This document shows positions 39,000-52,129 of a stretch of 64,000 nucleotides of DNA, in pieces (position 1 is the first letter of the stretch; each line of letters begins with the position of its first letter). The position numbers and the translations under genes were made by a program. Under the pieces are notes generated by a model, which saw only the letters and a program-made list of their open reading frames with translations, was not told the DNA's origin and did not search any database. Source of the DNA: Laguncularia racemosa (lineage: Eukaryota; Streptophyta; Magnoliopsida; Myrtales; Combretaceae). The stretch is taken from assembly GCA_037954665.1 (NCBI GenBank), contig JBBMOL010000023.1:4154001-4218000 (forward strand), read 5' to 3'.

Positions 39000-41900
39000 A
39001 TCACATCAGCATCTTGCTTTTACATGTCTTTTTGGGCACGAATGCTGGGTCCCCTTGAGCCATAAGAAGAGCCCAATTTTCCAAGATTGCATATTGTGAC
39101 ACTGTAGTAAATAGAAAATGGTAGTTCTTCACAAGAAAATGAGGTTATAGATCTGAGTACCGTGATGTGTTGTATATCCTAAAATGTTAAAAGCTTATCA
39201 ACTAAATGAGACAAAGGTTTAACTTATTGGCTAGAGTTTTCCCTTTTTGTGAGAATAATGGATATGACATATGAATCCATTGTTTCCATGCATAAAAGTA
39301 ATCTCGTATAAATGGAACTTATGATCTTATACAATTTATTATATCAATGCTTGGATCTTAACTAATATGGAAAATTTTGATTATTATGGGTATCAAAAAT
39401 ATTCTAGTAAACCAACATAACTTAAGTTCCCTACAAATAAAAAAAGCTATATTTACGTATACGCCAATGTCAAATGGTAAACTTAGAGGTTATTTCAGAT
39501 TATTCTTGAAGGTTAAACTGGAAAAGAAATGTCCTCAAAGTCATCTAAATAAAACATGCAGCAGTGCTTCCTAGTGTTTTTCTTTTCTTTTAATTACTAA
39601 AGTCACTTGTGTCTCAATCTAAGAAGCATGACACCACACCTAACTTGGGTCCTGTAATGGTGCAATGTAATGTAACTAAGCCTTTTTATGATGGTAGGCA
39701 TTCCCTTTAGCCAGCTTGAACCCTGGGGAAACTGATAATTACCTCCGATCACACTTCAAGATATTTCAGAATTATTAGATTAGATGAACTGAAACAGGCT
39801 TGTGACCAAATAAAAAAGACAGTGGTTGCACTTCGAAAGGGGAATCTTAACATATTTGATGATGGCAAAATTACACGCAAGGTGATGGATGAAAGTTTTT
39901 TTTAGTGTAAATAGGAAATCTGGTTATTCGTACTATATTAGCAACATATAATGGATATTATCTACTTAAATCGCTTTTAATAACGTTAATTTTCTGTTTG
40001 CATTTCTAAAGATTTTCATCTTTCATTTAAACTTAAATGATATTTGATCTAGACATACAAATTACAGGTAGAGGCTTTTAACATTAAGAATAGATACATA
40101 GATAGAAACTTCATAAAGTAGATTAGTTGTTAATGGAATTATTACATTAAGAACACACAAATACAAACTTGATAAAGTAGATTAGGTATTAAGTGGGTTA
40201 AATATACCCTTAATATTTTTACACAAATAAGTGATTATGTTATGTGGTCGGGATGTTATTCAAGCCGTCTAATAGTGACTTGAATGGAAGTCTCGATCGA
40301 TAAAATAAAGAAATATATGAAATAGTATCACTTATGATATTTGACTATTCTTACCACTTTTAGAATAATTTTACTGCAAAAAGAATAAGTTAGTATTAAA
40401 TATAAGTTAAATTCTTATCACATTTAAATTTGTTTACCATATTTCATATTTATCCCACAAAAAATATTGACATCATAAAATTTTTCCTTCAATGCAATAC
40501 TAAATTGATCTTTTACATAAATGGATATAATTAATTATTCTTTTTAGGTTGATTTATTATCTCATTTCAGTATTTTCTTTACATAGTCTTCATCGATTGA
40601 TATTGTCAAATTCAACAATAAAATGACTTAAAAAAATATTCCAATTTTATACTAAAATAAAAATTGACTTGACTGTATTGAAGGAAAAAAATTTCGGGGT
40701 TAACATTTTTTAAGGTGGGTAAGTGCAATATTTAAAATTTTCGGGTTTTTTTTTTTTTTTTTTGTAATTTTGATAATTTTCACAAAGTATTGCTGTAATT
40801 CACCTTTTCTTTTTCTTTTGGTTTTATGAAAAGTTTTCTAATTTCAACCAAGTTAACATGCCGATTTAGAAAATGAATGTCTTGTAATTAGAAATAACAG
40901 TCTCTGATGGTTCAAACAATGGAGTCAATATTTTGTATTTGTGACATGCTTAGCTGACTATGGAAACATAGAGTATTTATAATGTGTTTATCCTCTTTTA
41001 TAGGAAATTATTAGGATAAGTTGTGTAAGACGATTTGAATTAAAATCATGATAAAACTTATGGTATCGTATAAAAGATTTTAATATATATGAATATAGTT
41101 GTCAAAATCGCGATTTTACTCAAAATTGAATGGGTATAGAATTGGTAGAATCGTATAGAATCAGTCGAATTAGTAACTTATAGAAATATACATGTAAACT
41201 CATAATTATATCAAAAGTTTATACTTAAATAATTTTTTTTTTTCATTTTGATTATGAAAAATATCATAAAATCACAAACTCATAAAATCATAGAATTGAT
41301 TCGTAATTTTAATAATCATACATATGAGTGTGCATCAAAATCACTTAGTCAATACGATTTTATTTTAAATCGAGCATCGGCAACTTACGCAAATAAAATC
41401 CCTCCCCTTTACCAAATTCACCATTGTCTATGAAAGCCCCAAGTTGTTAAAATTTCTCCTCTATTTCGTGTCTCTTAGGTACAAATGTTTATAAAGTACT
41501 TGTAAAGTTTTTTAAGTAAATTAGTTCTCATGTATTTTAAGACGTTGACAAAAATGTATCAGGATAAAATAATGTTTTGAGTGAGTTGCGGTTAGTCACT
41601 TAGATTAGAATTTGTGTAATTAATAGAACGATGAATTTTTCATTTTATATCGATTTTGCGGATTTAATAGGAGAAAAGGATTTTTTTTTTTAAATATTAC
41701 TGTAAATGTGCAAATTAAAAAATATTTTCAAAACTGTACACACTTTGATTTCAAGTTAGCTTGAAATGAAATTGGCACTACAAGTGCTAATTTCAATAGA
41801 AAATAGTGAAGTCAACACTTTAGGTCAACTTAAAATCGACATTTCAATTGTTGATTTTAAGAGATATATTTTTTAGAATAATTTCTCAATTAACACATTT

Positions 41901-42780
41901 CAATTACTATTTTTTAAGAAAAAGAATTTTTTTTTTCCTTATCCCGATTTAACTGCAAGAACATGATCAACAATGAATTATAAGGGAGGAACAATATGAT
42001 CATGAATCCTAATATATAAAGGTTTCGCTCTACACATGAATGTTGTTCATCAGCTTTATGGGTCTAAACCAAGTGGGAAACCACAAAGATAAAATTTTTT
42101 CAACGCACGATAGTAAATGTTACCTTTCCCTCTTTTATGTCCATAAACATTTCAAATTATGTATATAGGCTTTGAAAATGATTGTATACACTATTTAAAT
42201 TCAGTTTGATATTTATTTTAGTTCAACTTGATAACAATTAAGTAGAGTTCAAGCTTAAGCTATTTAAATAGTTTATCAAGTCATGTTCGAATATTATGAT
42301 ATTCTGCTTAACTAACTCGTAACCTAATAGAGTTTGAGTTGAGCGTAAATATTAGTTCAACTCATGTTGAGTTTATATAACACTGCTATTTCAATTAGAA
42401 AACATAAATATATATATATATATATATATATTTATAATTGAATTAAATTTAAGTATAAGACTTGAAGTTAAGTTTGAGCACAACATTATATTCTCTCAAC
42501 TCAACTTGTTTATAAATCTATTGAGTATTCCTAGTTTAAATCCTATAGTGTAGCTTAGATCATTCAGTACTCCAATGCCATTCACAATAGGTATTAGCGA
42601 CAGGGGATGATATCGGGATAAGTTAGCAATTGATGACTTAAAAAAAAAAGTTTTTAATCTAAACTGCTAGCTAATTCATAAATTGAATCATCTACCATAA
42701 TATTATTTTTCCTAAAATTCTTCACTTTAGAAACTTTATTGTATAATCTTTTTAAATCCCTAAATAGCAACTTATTCTAA
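39000..42780. other. Intergenic AT-rich region with short imperfect repeats
   Basis: No convincing gene. At 40078-40200 an imperfect direct repeat of about 64 bases is visible ('acattaagaa...aaagtagattag' twice). Around 41095-41390 there is a patch of short motifs of the 'aaaatcg/cgatttta' type, common in plant repeats. An (AT)n run lies near 42407-42431. The only ORF over 60 codons (41248-41433) has no recognisable feature. Confidence 0.5.
42170..42535. repeat. CAAGCTTGA/TTGAGTTGAGC-type repeat, copy 1
   Basis: Short motifs such as 'gttcaagcttaagct', 'gagtttgagttgagc' and 'ctcaactcaacttg' recur in both orientations. The same vocabulary fills 45600-46010, so both belong to one dispersed family. 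The (AT)n run near 42407-42431 is internal. Termini were not found. Confidence 0.5.
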
Positions 42781-42789
42781 TAATTGTTC

Positions 42790-43217
42790 AAAGTGGCGAT
42801 GATACGAGAGACAGTAATCAGAGCATAGACGTACAACTGGAAGAATCAATTCTCGGGAGGTGCAAGGGTGCTCTAGCCAATAGTCAATTCTACATTATAG
42901 GATCCTCATATGATAAGACTCAGATGCTGTAGGACTGCATGAGGAAAAACATTTGCAAAGCAGACTGCAATAATCAGGTGAATAATTGATTCTTTTACAC
43001 ATTCGTTTGTGGATAGCATTTAAGATTTTCGATTAGAAAGTGACTCGGATTGAACAGACTGGGATTCATCTTAGAGACAACCTAGGTTTTGATTGATTTT
43101 GCTGAGAAATTGATCTGGGAGAGATGTTCATCCTCTACAATTAGCTATGAGGATGCAATTTCCGAATTTTTCAAATTTCTTCTGAAGTTAAAAGAAGAAG
43201 ATGAAAATCTAATGAAC
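42790..43217 (+). pseudogene. Exon-like stretches of unknown origin
   Basis: This block is less AT-rich than its surroundings. At about 43088-43220 the plus strand is open for roughly 44 codons and ends at a normal stop (starting VLIDFAEKLIWERC and rich in Glu/Lys at the end). An earlier part at 42790-42978 ends 'aatcag|gtgaat', a plausible donor. The two parts do not form a clear gene and I do not recognise the product. It may be a captured gene fragment or chance. Confidence 0.25.
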
Positions 43218-43269
43218 TAAATGGTTAATTAAATCCAAAGTCCCGTCCTTGAGTTGTTGCCTTTTTATT

Positions 43270-43297
43270 TTTATTATTATTATTATTATTATTATTC
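43270..43297 (+). repeat. (ATT)n microsatellite
   Basis: About nine uninterrupted ATT units in intergenic DNA. Confidence 0.95.
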
Positions 43298-43299
43298 AA

Positions 43300-45600
43300 T
43301 AAAAGTTAGTAGAGTACGATTTTAGATTACTAAACCAAGTTTATTTAGGTTTTTATAAATTAGTGAGTCTGAAGTTTTAAGGTTAGGGCTCTATAGAAAA
43401 TTATGCTTTCTTAAAAAAACAGATAAAGAGAAAAATTACGGTGTTTTAGGATTTAATGAAATTTGAACAAAACTGAAAAGGTTTCTTCGAGTCCTTTCTT
43501 GATTAGCTTTTTTTTTTTTTTTCCTTTCACTTTAATCTCTAGATTAGAGTTCAAATAGGCATTAAGGTTTTCTTGAGACAATGGTTTTTTTTTTTTAATA
43601 AAGTTATTTTCAATAATAAATGATAAACTGAAAAAAAAAATAAAAATTTTGAAAAATTGAAAATTAAAAAAGAAACAACCGTTAAAAAAGTCTTTTAAAA
43701 AGCGAACTACAATGACCTGTCCGGTATGTAGGCATCAAAAAACGGAGTCATCTTAATAAAAAATAAAACCTTTTCCCTTTTTGTTATTTTCTAATCCATT
43801 AATAAAAAATAAAAAATAAAAAAATTGTTTTCTTGGTTTTATTTTTATGTAAATAATTAGGTTAGTCAAAATCTTCATGAAAAATAAATCAATTTCTTTT
43901 ATTAGAAAGTTTTACTTGGCAACCTTCTGAGTTTAATTTCAACATTGCCATAATTCGAATCTCAGTTTTTGATTAGACCTATGACCTTATTAGAATCAAT
44001 CCACCAATTAATTCTAACTCTTTTATATTTATGACTTTTATGAGTGGTGACTCAAAATTGAAAAATGTTTTTCTAAAGAAAAAAGTCTTTTTTAATTTTA
44101 GTTTTTGCTGAGCAATTTATGTTAAGTGGACGTGGCTTAATATAAATTGAAATTAAAGAAAGAAAAGTAAAATTTCATACTCAACATGTATATTTGTATG
44201 TATGCATGGAAAAACTTACATTAAATTCCTAGGTCTCAAAAGGAAATCTATTTAATGTATGTATTGCCAGAGGTGATACAATTTGAGCAAGCTTCAAGCA
44301 ACATACAAAATTAAAAATGCTACAAGCTCATGCACTAAAAAAGAAAACATCAATAAACAGAGTTTTCAATTGCATGAGCATGTTCTGTGGCCGCACAACG
44401 ATTTTATAATGCATATGCACCATGTAGCGCTTAACCTTTCTGGAGAATGCAACTAATGACCTTTGATCCACTGTTATAATCCAGCTCGACCAAATCTGGG
44501 AAATTCCAACGTAACTAAAAATTAAGTTCTTCATTAAGATTTAAGAATGTTAATGAGGAATTGAAGTACAAACAATGTGTCCAAGATGCAAGCAAGCATA
44601 TCATATGAAACCATTATACATGCAGTTGGCCTTGGCGGTTGCCCTCAGGTTCACTGTGTATGGCTTTCCATCCAATCGCAAATGATTCATTTCTTGAAGA
44701 CATGGGACAATTCTTTGAGAAAAGCTGCAATCAAGGAAAGAGCTTTTCAAACTCAAAATCCTTCATGTTATTGTGATTCCATCAAATAGTAGCAGAATTA
44801 ACCTTTTAAATTTCTAGCACTTCATTGGCAAAAATCACAAAAAATCAACATAAAAAATAGCAACGGTCTCTGTGCTCTAAAAACATCCATCCAATTGATA
44901 TGTCAAATTCATTACGGACGATGTTGTAAACCGACAAATGGGAGGAGGAGGAGAGGAAGGAGTTATCGGAGATTCAAAGAAAGAGGCTCATGGGCTTTAG
45001 GCCCAACTCGGGCTGTACCAGTATCCTTGTGCCTATTTTCATAGGCACGTGTGGAGATACTGTCACGGCTCAAATCGGATCCATGACACTTCTTGGTCTG
45101 GAATCATGATTTGGAATAATGAGCCTTAACCTGTATAGTAATTGCTGGTTTCACGAGGTCATGGCGGATCGACTGGTGAAGTAAAAGAAAGAAAGAAAGA
45201 AAAGATAAGAATTATAAGAATGATTATGAAATATGTATATCTATATAAAGTAATTATATTATAAGAAATAGTCATTAATAATTAGTGAATAATTATTTCT
45301 AAATTTTAGGATGATGAATTATAGTAAAAAAAGAATTAAGAAGAACTGAAAAAGAAGAAAATTAAAAGGCAAAGAAAAAAATAATACAATTGAAAAAATT
45401 AATAAAAAGAAAGAAAAAAGAGTCACATTGATTCCAACCAACTTTAGTGAATTGACTCGTAACCTATCAATTCCAGTGAACCGGCCCGATGGTTTCAAGC
45501 CCGATTTCCCTAATCTTCGACTTGTAACTAGGTGGTTTTGGGCTTATTTAGAACTATGACGATATTTACATATGTGTGGATTAGTGTTTTTTTTTCAAAT
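43300..45600. other. Intergenic region without recognisable gene
   Basis: It contains A and T runs and two short unsupported ORFs (44328-44534 minus, 44577-44789 plus). A GGAGGAGGAGG-type purine run near 44940 and a (GAAA)n run near 45188 are the only low-complexity marks. No domains or splice structure could be supported. Confidence 0.5.
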
Positions 45601-46010
45601 ATTGTATATAAGGGGTTGTAAATGGGTTGAGTTAAAATAATACAATACCAATACTAAGTTCAAGCTCAAGCTTGACTTGAAGTTTTAAAACTTGAACTTA
45701 GCTCAAGCTTGATTAAACTTAAAAATTTTGAGGTTGAGCTCAGCTTGAAGTGGTGTTGAATAAGCTCAAGCTCAACTCAATTATTTTTATAAGCTTGATT
45801 TATATATAAAAAAATTATTTTCTAATTATAATAATTTTAGTATCCAAGCTTGATTTAAACTTGATAAATATTGATACTTGACTTAACTTCGATTAGATTT
45901 GCAAAATTAGTTAAATTAAATATTATAAAAATCAAACCTAATTCGATTGACTATTCAAATTTGAGCTCAACTCAACTCAATTAACTTGTTCTTAAATCAA
46001 ATTAGGATAA
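45600..46010. repeat. CAAGCTTGA/TTGAGTTGAGC-type repeat, copy 2
   Basis: Dense alternating 'caagctcaagcttgac', 'gagctcagcttga' and 'gctcaactcaa' motifs, many of them palindromic and so able to fold back. It shares vocabulary with 42170-42535. Such stretches are widespread in plant intergenic DNA; the element class is unclear. Confidence 0.55.
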
Positions 46011-46204
46011 TTATGGAACCAATCTTGAATATCTCACCAGTTGTTTAACTCCTCAGAAGGTTAAATCCTTCTGTTCATTCTACCTGGTTTATAAAACTTG
46101 TGGTTTTGGCATGTCTTCGGCTCTAGGGCCATGCAAATGGTCATCGTCATCCTTCAACCTACTACTCTATTGAATAGTATAATAAAAATCCAACAAACAA
46201 GAGG

Positions 46205-46370
46205 GCTTTTAGGTGTCAAGAGTCATACCAAAGGGATATTATTGAATTATCATTTCCTACGTCCCACCTCATAAGCTTTGCGCTAATAGTCTTTAGGTGG
46301 ATAATCATCTGCCAAGACCAAGAGGCTATATCCGGAATTTTAGTACTGCAAAGTTTTCACCTTTAAACGA
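46205..46370 (-). mobile_element. LINE fragment, zinc-binding RVT region
   Basis: It aligns by eye with the LINE in NRPA1 intron 7 (19850-19990): both contain 'cataccaaag', 'atttcctac.tccca', 'ccaagaccaaga' and 'ggaattt' in the same order and spacing. The minus strand reads a broken relative of KIPA..SWSW and VGN..SLWYD. It is a short isolated piece. Confidence 0.7.
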
Positions 46371-46399
46371 ACTCCGAGTGAATCCAATTACGCTAAGGA

Positions 46400-49300
46400 G
46401 ACAAACTTAAAATATTAACCATTTATATGTAAAACCATGATTTTCAAATTAAATGTCAATATTGCTTTTAAATATAAATTGCCGTAAATATAAACATAGT
46501 GAAATTCAATAAAAATCCACAGGGACTATACTTATTTAATGGATTGTGTTATTTCTGGTCTATAGTACCTTTTCATAAAAATATCTTTATAGAAAGGGAA
46601 GAGTAGCCACGGGATATTATTAACAATTAAAAGAATAAATTTTTTTGCAGTTTTACCTACTTACTATGTGTAATTAATCTTCAAAAGGTAAAAAAAAAGT
46701 TTTTAAAGCTTGTTCACTTTTGCTTTGAAAGCTAATGGAACCCATGTAACAAGTTGGGGGACAAAACAAAGAATTCAAAAACTTTCATCACTATTCCTGA
46801 TCACCATTAAGCCTAATCCCTTGGGGAGTATATTTGTAGGATCACCAATATTACTAATCAATAGAGGATATATTTATAGCACATGGGTAATGTCATGATT
46901 AAGTAGACTTTAATTCAGTGAAGATTTTTTTATTGGATTATAATTTACATTTTCTTAAATGTTAATAATTACTACAGTTATAATCACCGTTAATTTTCAT
47001 CCATTATATTTGCCGCCAATTTTAAATTATGTTTATTGTATAAATTATAATTCCTTGGCCCATTTCCAACGCTTTATTTTCATTCTTAAACTCTCAAAAT
47101 ACTTTTTAACACCAAGGTTGCCTCATAAAGCACACACACATCCTCGTGTGGCATCAAACGTACGATGTTGTTGTTCGAGGAGGACATTGATGGATGGGAG
47201 AAGACCGAAGAGAGTTGCATGGAACAATTATCACGGTCGAGGAATGATCTTTTTTAGGTTTGAATCAGAGAAAAATAGTATGGAAATATTCATAGAGACT
47301 AAAGATAGAGCAAAAGGGAGAAGATGATGGACCCATCAAAAAGAAAACCCATGTTCTGTATTATTTCTTTTTGCCTCAATGTGTTATTTAATTAGAACAA
47401 ATAATTTTAGAAAAATATATGTGATTAAATTCACCATTTTAGGGGACTGGGAGTGAAATAAGCTTAACACAACAATCTCCATTGACAATGTTTGGAGATG
47501 TTAAGGTCGAGTTTCAAATGTTGTGTTGTCATGGGGTTAGTGTCAATCATTCAGAGATTGCTTTTTATTCAATCCAACAACAGAAATTTTCATGTACTTT
47601 GATGTTTTCTTTCTTCTTTTTAGTTTGTCTTGTAAAAATAAAAATTTATATCATTTTAGTTGAGAGCTTCTGTTATACCTTTCTTTAATTGATATTGTTT
47701 AAAATACCGTTACAAATTATTCAATTTTTTAGAAATATGTTTTTATAATTTGAAAAGTTGAGAATTGAATAATCTCAAAAGATTTGTATTTTATCTCCAT
47801 ATTTTAGCTAATCATACTGTGAATCATCAGAAATAAATTAATTTTTGAAGCTTTATTACCAGAAGTTTTCAGTTGTAAAGAAAAATTAATAAAGAATATT
47901 TGCACGATATAAAAATTATACCCTTTTTCTTTATCAATAAGCATGAATGAATAATACTCTTTTTTTTTTTAATTGGCTTCAATAAAACAAGACGTTAATT
48001 AAAATCTAAAATAATCTATCAATGTCAAAAGGGAATATAATATTTCAGAGCCATTTTATTTTTAGGTCGTTGAGACAATTCAAGTCTCCAAATTTTTCAA
48101 ATATTATTAATTTAATATTATTGAATCTTTGGGCATTCAACTATTGCATTAATCTCACAAGAGTGGGAAATATATAACTTCATTTTTTTTTCTTTGAAAT
48201 AATGAATATTATCCCAATCATAACCGTAATATTTTGATATATTAACAAGGAAAAAGAATGAGAATAAGCGAATAAAAAAAAATTATCCAATTTGTTTCAC
48301 ATGTTATATGGTATGTGTATGGTTACTACACTAGTAATTTGGCTTTATTGGAAATAAATTTATTTTATTTTCCCAATTAAATGTTCTTTATGATATAACA
48401 ATAATCGTTGTGTTTTGAATACCAGGTTATGAAAACTCATAACAAATTAGAATATGAAAAAGGTAAAATCTTTCGAAATTTTATATTATAATAAATGCTT
48501 TAAAAAAAAAAGCTTACAACTTAATCAAGTTAAAATGTGAATAGATAAAAAAATTTAAAATTATATGTTATAATAATAATAATAATAATCAAATATCAGA
48601 TTTCTAATTAGAACATTGTTGACTCGATCAACCGGTTGACCATTAGCAATATTGTTGGTAGATAAAATCCAAAAGATTATGGGAAACATTAAATTCAAAG
48701 TTTTTTTTTTTATGTATATGATTTAATTATGTATCTCTTCCATGTCATTTGTAAAGAGTAGTAATTCTTAATTATTATTTAAATAAAATAATTTTATTGT
48801 AAAATAAAAATTACTTTTGTTTCTTACCTTTTTCCATGTGCCTTGGTAACATTGAAAATTGTAAAGGGTTAGAATTTGATATACGACAATATTGAGCTAA
48901 GCCCAAGATGAATTTGGGTTTGATTTCTTGGATAATTGGCTTAGGCATTTGGTTTATACTTTAAGACATTTGGTTTGGTGAGCTTGAAAAAAGGATTGTT
49001 AGGCTATTTCATCCACCTTCAACCTCTCTGAAGCACTCAATAAGGATAGATATTAGCTATTGACACATAATATGCTTATTAAAATAACCTTAAAAATGAG
49101 TATACTCTATCTCATACATCAATTGCTAAAATTATCAAGGCCCAAGAGTTTATAATTATGCACTTATTCCTACTCATTTTGGAGCTATTTTGTTTTATTG
49201 TGTGATCTTTGATCTTAAAGATCCAATAGTGGCTTAGGCAAATAGTGGTCTTAATTGATCAAGAATTACAAAGTCGACACCCTGTGCTCCATAGTATATA

Positions 49301-49480
49301 ATGTTCGATTTTAGTAAACTGTATCTAGTAAAAATTTGTAACACATACTTTTAATAAAAAAATATGTAATACATGTTTGTGTATAGTTTGGATCAAGTAA
49401 AATTTTAAAATGGCTATAAACCTACTTTGCTTAACTTTGAAAGACTAATTTTTAGATTCATTAAATAACCTGCTTCTATA
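46400..49480. other. Intergenic AT-rich region, nothing recognised
   Basis: Several unsupported ORFs of 60 to 120 codons (for example 46959-47327 and 47482-47688) have no domain or codon character that would support a gene. A short (ATA)n run lies near 48570-48588. Confidence 0.5.
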
Positions 49481-49481
49481 C

Positions 49482-50145
49482 ATTGTAATATTTTGTTATA
49501 TCTCTAGTAGTATTTGGTTACTAAATTTTCAAACTTGACAATCTTATAACTTACAAACAAAGTATTGTATGACTAGTTTAACATTGCTAGTTTGATTTGA
49601 GATCTCAAAATTTAAAATCACTTCACATGCGCACGTGAAAATTTTATAACTTTCCTCTTCATGGCTCTTATGTTTTTTGTAATTCTTATTTATTTTGTAT
49701 AATAGTCCACATAGGTTTGTAAATGTCTTTATAGTTTTGTAATTTTCCACCCATTGTAATTGTCTTAAGTTTATGAATTTATTTATCATTATTTTAAATA
49801 ACATTTATATTATGTAAATATGTTTTAGATTTTATAATTTTTCTTAAATTATTGTAATTTTTTATTATTTGTAAATTCCTATACCTCCTATTGTGATCGT
49901 AAAATCATAATGATTTGTAAATTCCATCATTTTTTATTTTTCAAAAAGTACAAAAAAAAAATGTATATAAGAAAAATCAAGCTATTTAACTAAAAATCGG
50001 TGATTTCCAATTATATAATTGCAAGTTAAACTAATAGATAGCTTGTAACACAATCTTTTTGGTGGCTTTAAGTTAAGTTATAAAATCGCAAAGTTTAAAA
50101 AATTAGTATTCAAATGCTACTAGAAGTATAACAAAATACTATAAT
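49482..50145. mobile_element. MITE-like element with about 70-bp terminal inverted repeats
   Basis: The left end (49482-49552, 'attgtaatattttgttata...') and the reverse complement of the right end (50075-50145) match over about 70 bases with scattered mismatches, including the shared block 'ctagtag.atttg..tacta'. The element is 664 bases long. ATAC stands directly outside both ends (49478-49481 and 50146-50149) and may be a target-site duplication. There is no transposase, so it would be non-autonomous. The superfamily is not clear. Confidence 0.75.
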
Positions 50146-51096
50146 ATACAAAATCTATTATTATTCATGATTCCAAAAATTCACCCTTCAAATGCTAAAC
50201 AACACCTAGTTTGTAATTTATGAGCATTTAAAATTTTTATCAACTCTAAGCAGTCCAAGGTATTTACTAAGCCTTACTTTTTTAAAGTCAAAAGCTTTCC
50301 AATAAATTTTTTTTTTTTTAAATTAGGTACTCTATATAAAAAACATGCATGGGTGAAATTTTCAATGAAAAATAATTTTCTCTTAATTTCTAAAAAAGTT
50401 TAGTAATTAAGATAAATCAAAAATTGATTTTTAACAAATTAATAAGCAATCATATGCCAAAACGCAATCAAAAGTAAAATATAGAACTAAAATAAGAAAA
50501 AAGAAAAAGAATGTTTATATATTGCTAAACGGAATGATACTTAAACTCTAAGAAATATCATGAGCAAGTGATGTATACTTGTATATGCTGAAAAATTCAT
50601 TTATCAACATTTTTATAATTTAATAATATATATGTTGGTAATTGAATTAACTGGATCTCATATCCCCATTATAAAGATTAAAAAAAATCATTTAAATTTT
50701 AGTTGATGGGTTAAAAGTCCGAATCGTCCGGCTTGCATGATCCACGATCTTGAAACAAAGCAAAACGAAAGAAAAACAAAAAAAAATCTACAAGTACATT
50801 TTATACAAGAAAAAAAATATCAAAAGAGGAAACGCAATTCAAATACAAAAAGAAATATCAATTTAAAAACTGATTTTAATAATTTAATCTTCAATTTTAT
50901 TATTTAATTATATATATTTAATTTTTATTTATTGTTGATTAAATTTATATTATTAATATAAAAATTAATGGAATGATTCAAAAGCTGATTTGTCCCTCTA
51001 CAAACACCAACATTCCAATTATTATCCACCACCTCAGAGGACAGCCCAGCCCAATGCCCATCATCCTCCTTACATGTACTTCTCCTTATCTTTCGA

Positions 51097-51116
51097 CACG
51101 TGTTATCCACGTCACC
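51097..51116 (+). promoter_or_regulatory. G-box/ABRE pair upstream of the A20/AN1 gene
   Basis: CACGTG at 51097-51102 is followed four bases later by CCACGTCACC at 51107-51116, about 130 bases before the CT-rich leader. Paired ACGT-core elements bind ABF/AREB-type bZIP factors in plants and mark ABA or stress induction, which fits a stress-associated protein. The function here is inferred. Confidence 0.6.
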
Positions 51117-51244
51117 ATTCCAATGGCAGTAACCGTAAATTGAACCGTTTTCGGATGGCATTTGCCTAACATCTGCCGATTCAGTGATGCGTTCGTTGGT
51201 AGAGAAAAAGTGGAGCCTGTTTCCATTTCTTATTTAGCACCCAA

Positions 51245-51548
51245 CTAGAGAGAGAAAAAGAGAAGGAGCTCTCTCTCTCCCTCTCTCCCTTTCCTTCTCT
51301 CTTCTCTGGTCTCGGTTTCTCCGATTATTGTGAGATAATTTGGTATCACGTGTAGAGGTGATTTGCTTATTGCTTATTTCATTGGGTGTTATATAAATTA
51401 GGTTTTTCTTTTCTTTTCTTTTCTTTTTTTATGGTTTTTGTGCGTTTTAAGTTTTCACTTCATTTTGTGGAATTGATTTGGGGTTTTTTTTGTCTGTTTG
51501 GTGAAACAGAAAGTTGAGTTTTCCCTCGAGATCGGTGAAATCATACAG
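51245..51548 (+). other. Probable 5' leader exons of the A20/AN1 gene
   Basis: A CT-rich block (51265-51310) typical of plant 5' leaders starts near 51245 and may end at a GT donor near 51355. A second small leader exon is suggested at 51510-51548, bounded by 'gaaacag' and 'catacag|gttggt'. The coding exon then has an acceptor 'tttcag' at about 53426, 13 bases before the start codon. Leader introns are common in plant SAP genes. Transcripts are needed to fix these borders. Confidence 0.45.
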
Positions 51549-52129
51549 GTTGGTTCAGTTTCTTATAATCATTTGTTTATTAAGATTTGTTCCTGTGTTG
51601 ATGGTTTAGCTCGCTAAGGGTTTAAGCATTTTTTCCCCTCATTTTAAATTGTAGTTTTACGATTAAGTCTGATGCTTTTTTATTTTTATTTTTATTTTTT
51701 TGTTGCAAGTTCGGAGTATTTGGTTTGGATAATCATGTGATACAAAAATGATTCCTTTGTCGTGAAGTTTTGATTTTTGAGTTGCTTATTGTTGATGAAA
51801 GTTGTGGTTTCGTTTAATCTTCCTTTGTCGGTAATTATTTTGATGGAAGTGGGTTTATTGTGGGATTGAGTCTACTGGCTTGTAGACTAGGGTTTATCTC
51901 CAGTGTTGATATTTCTTGCTCGCCAAGTAAAATATAAGTGTGGGGGCCAACGGATTGATTGTTTCACATAAAATGTTTTTCTAATTTGATAATGTTTTGT
52001 TATAATGTAGTCTTTCAGTTGTCACATTTTAGCTCAAACTCCACCTAGATAACTAGCCATTGCAAGCAAGTCAGTGTAGAATTGTGACATTTAACCTCTA
52101 TACTATTGTAAGATGCCCATCAAGATTAA

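Noticed and set aside
38564..39004. 146-codon minus-strand ORF overlapping the AGP-type peptide
   Set aside because: A His/Cys-rich shadow frame of the peptide gene; the other frame has the signal peptide and tail.
44328..44789. Possible heavy-metal-associated domain gene fragment on either strand
   Set aside because: The resemblance is only a few residues; no CXXC motif, splice structure or continued frame.
46959..47327. 122-codon plus-strand ORF
   Set aside because: Composition is like random AT-rich DNA in the first half, with no recognisable domain or gene context.
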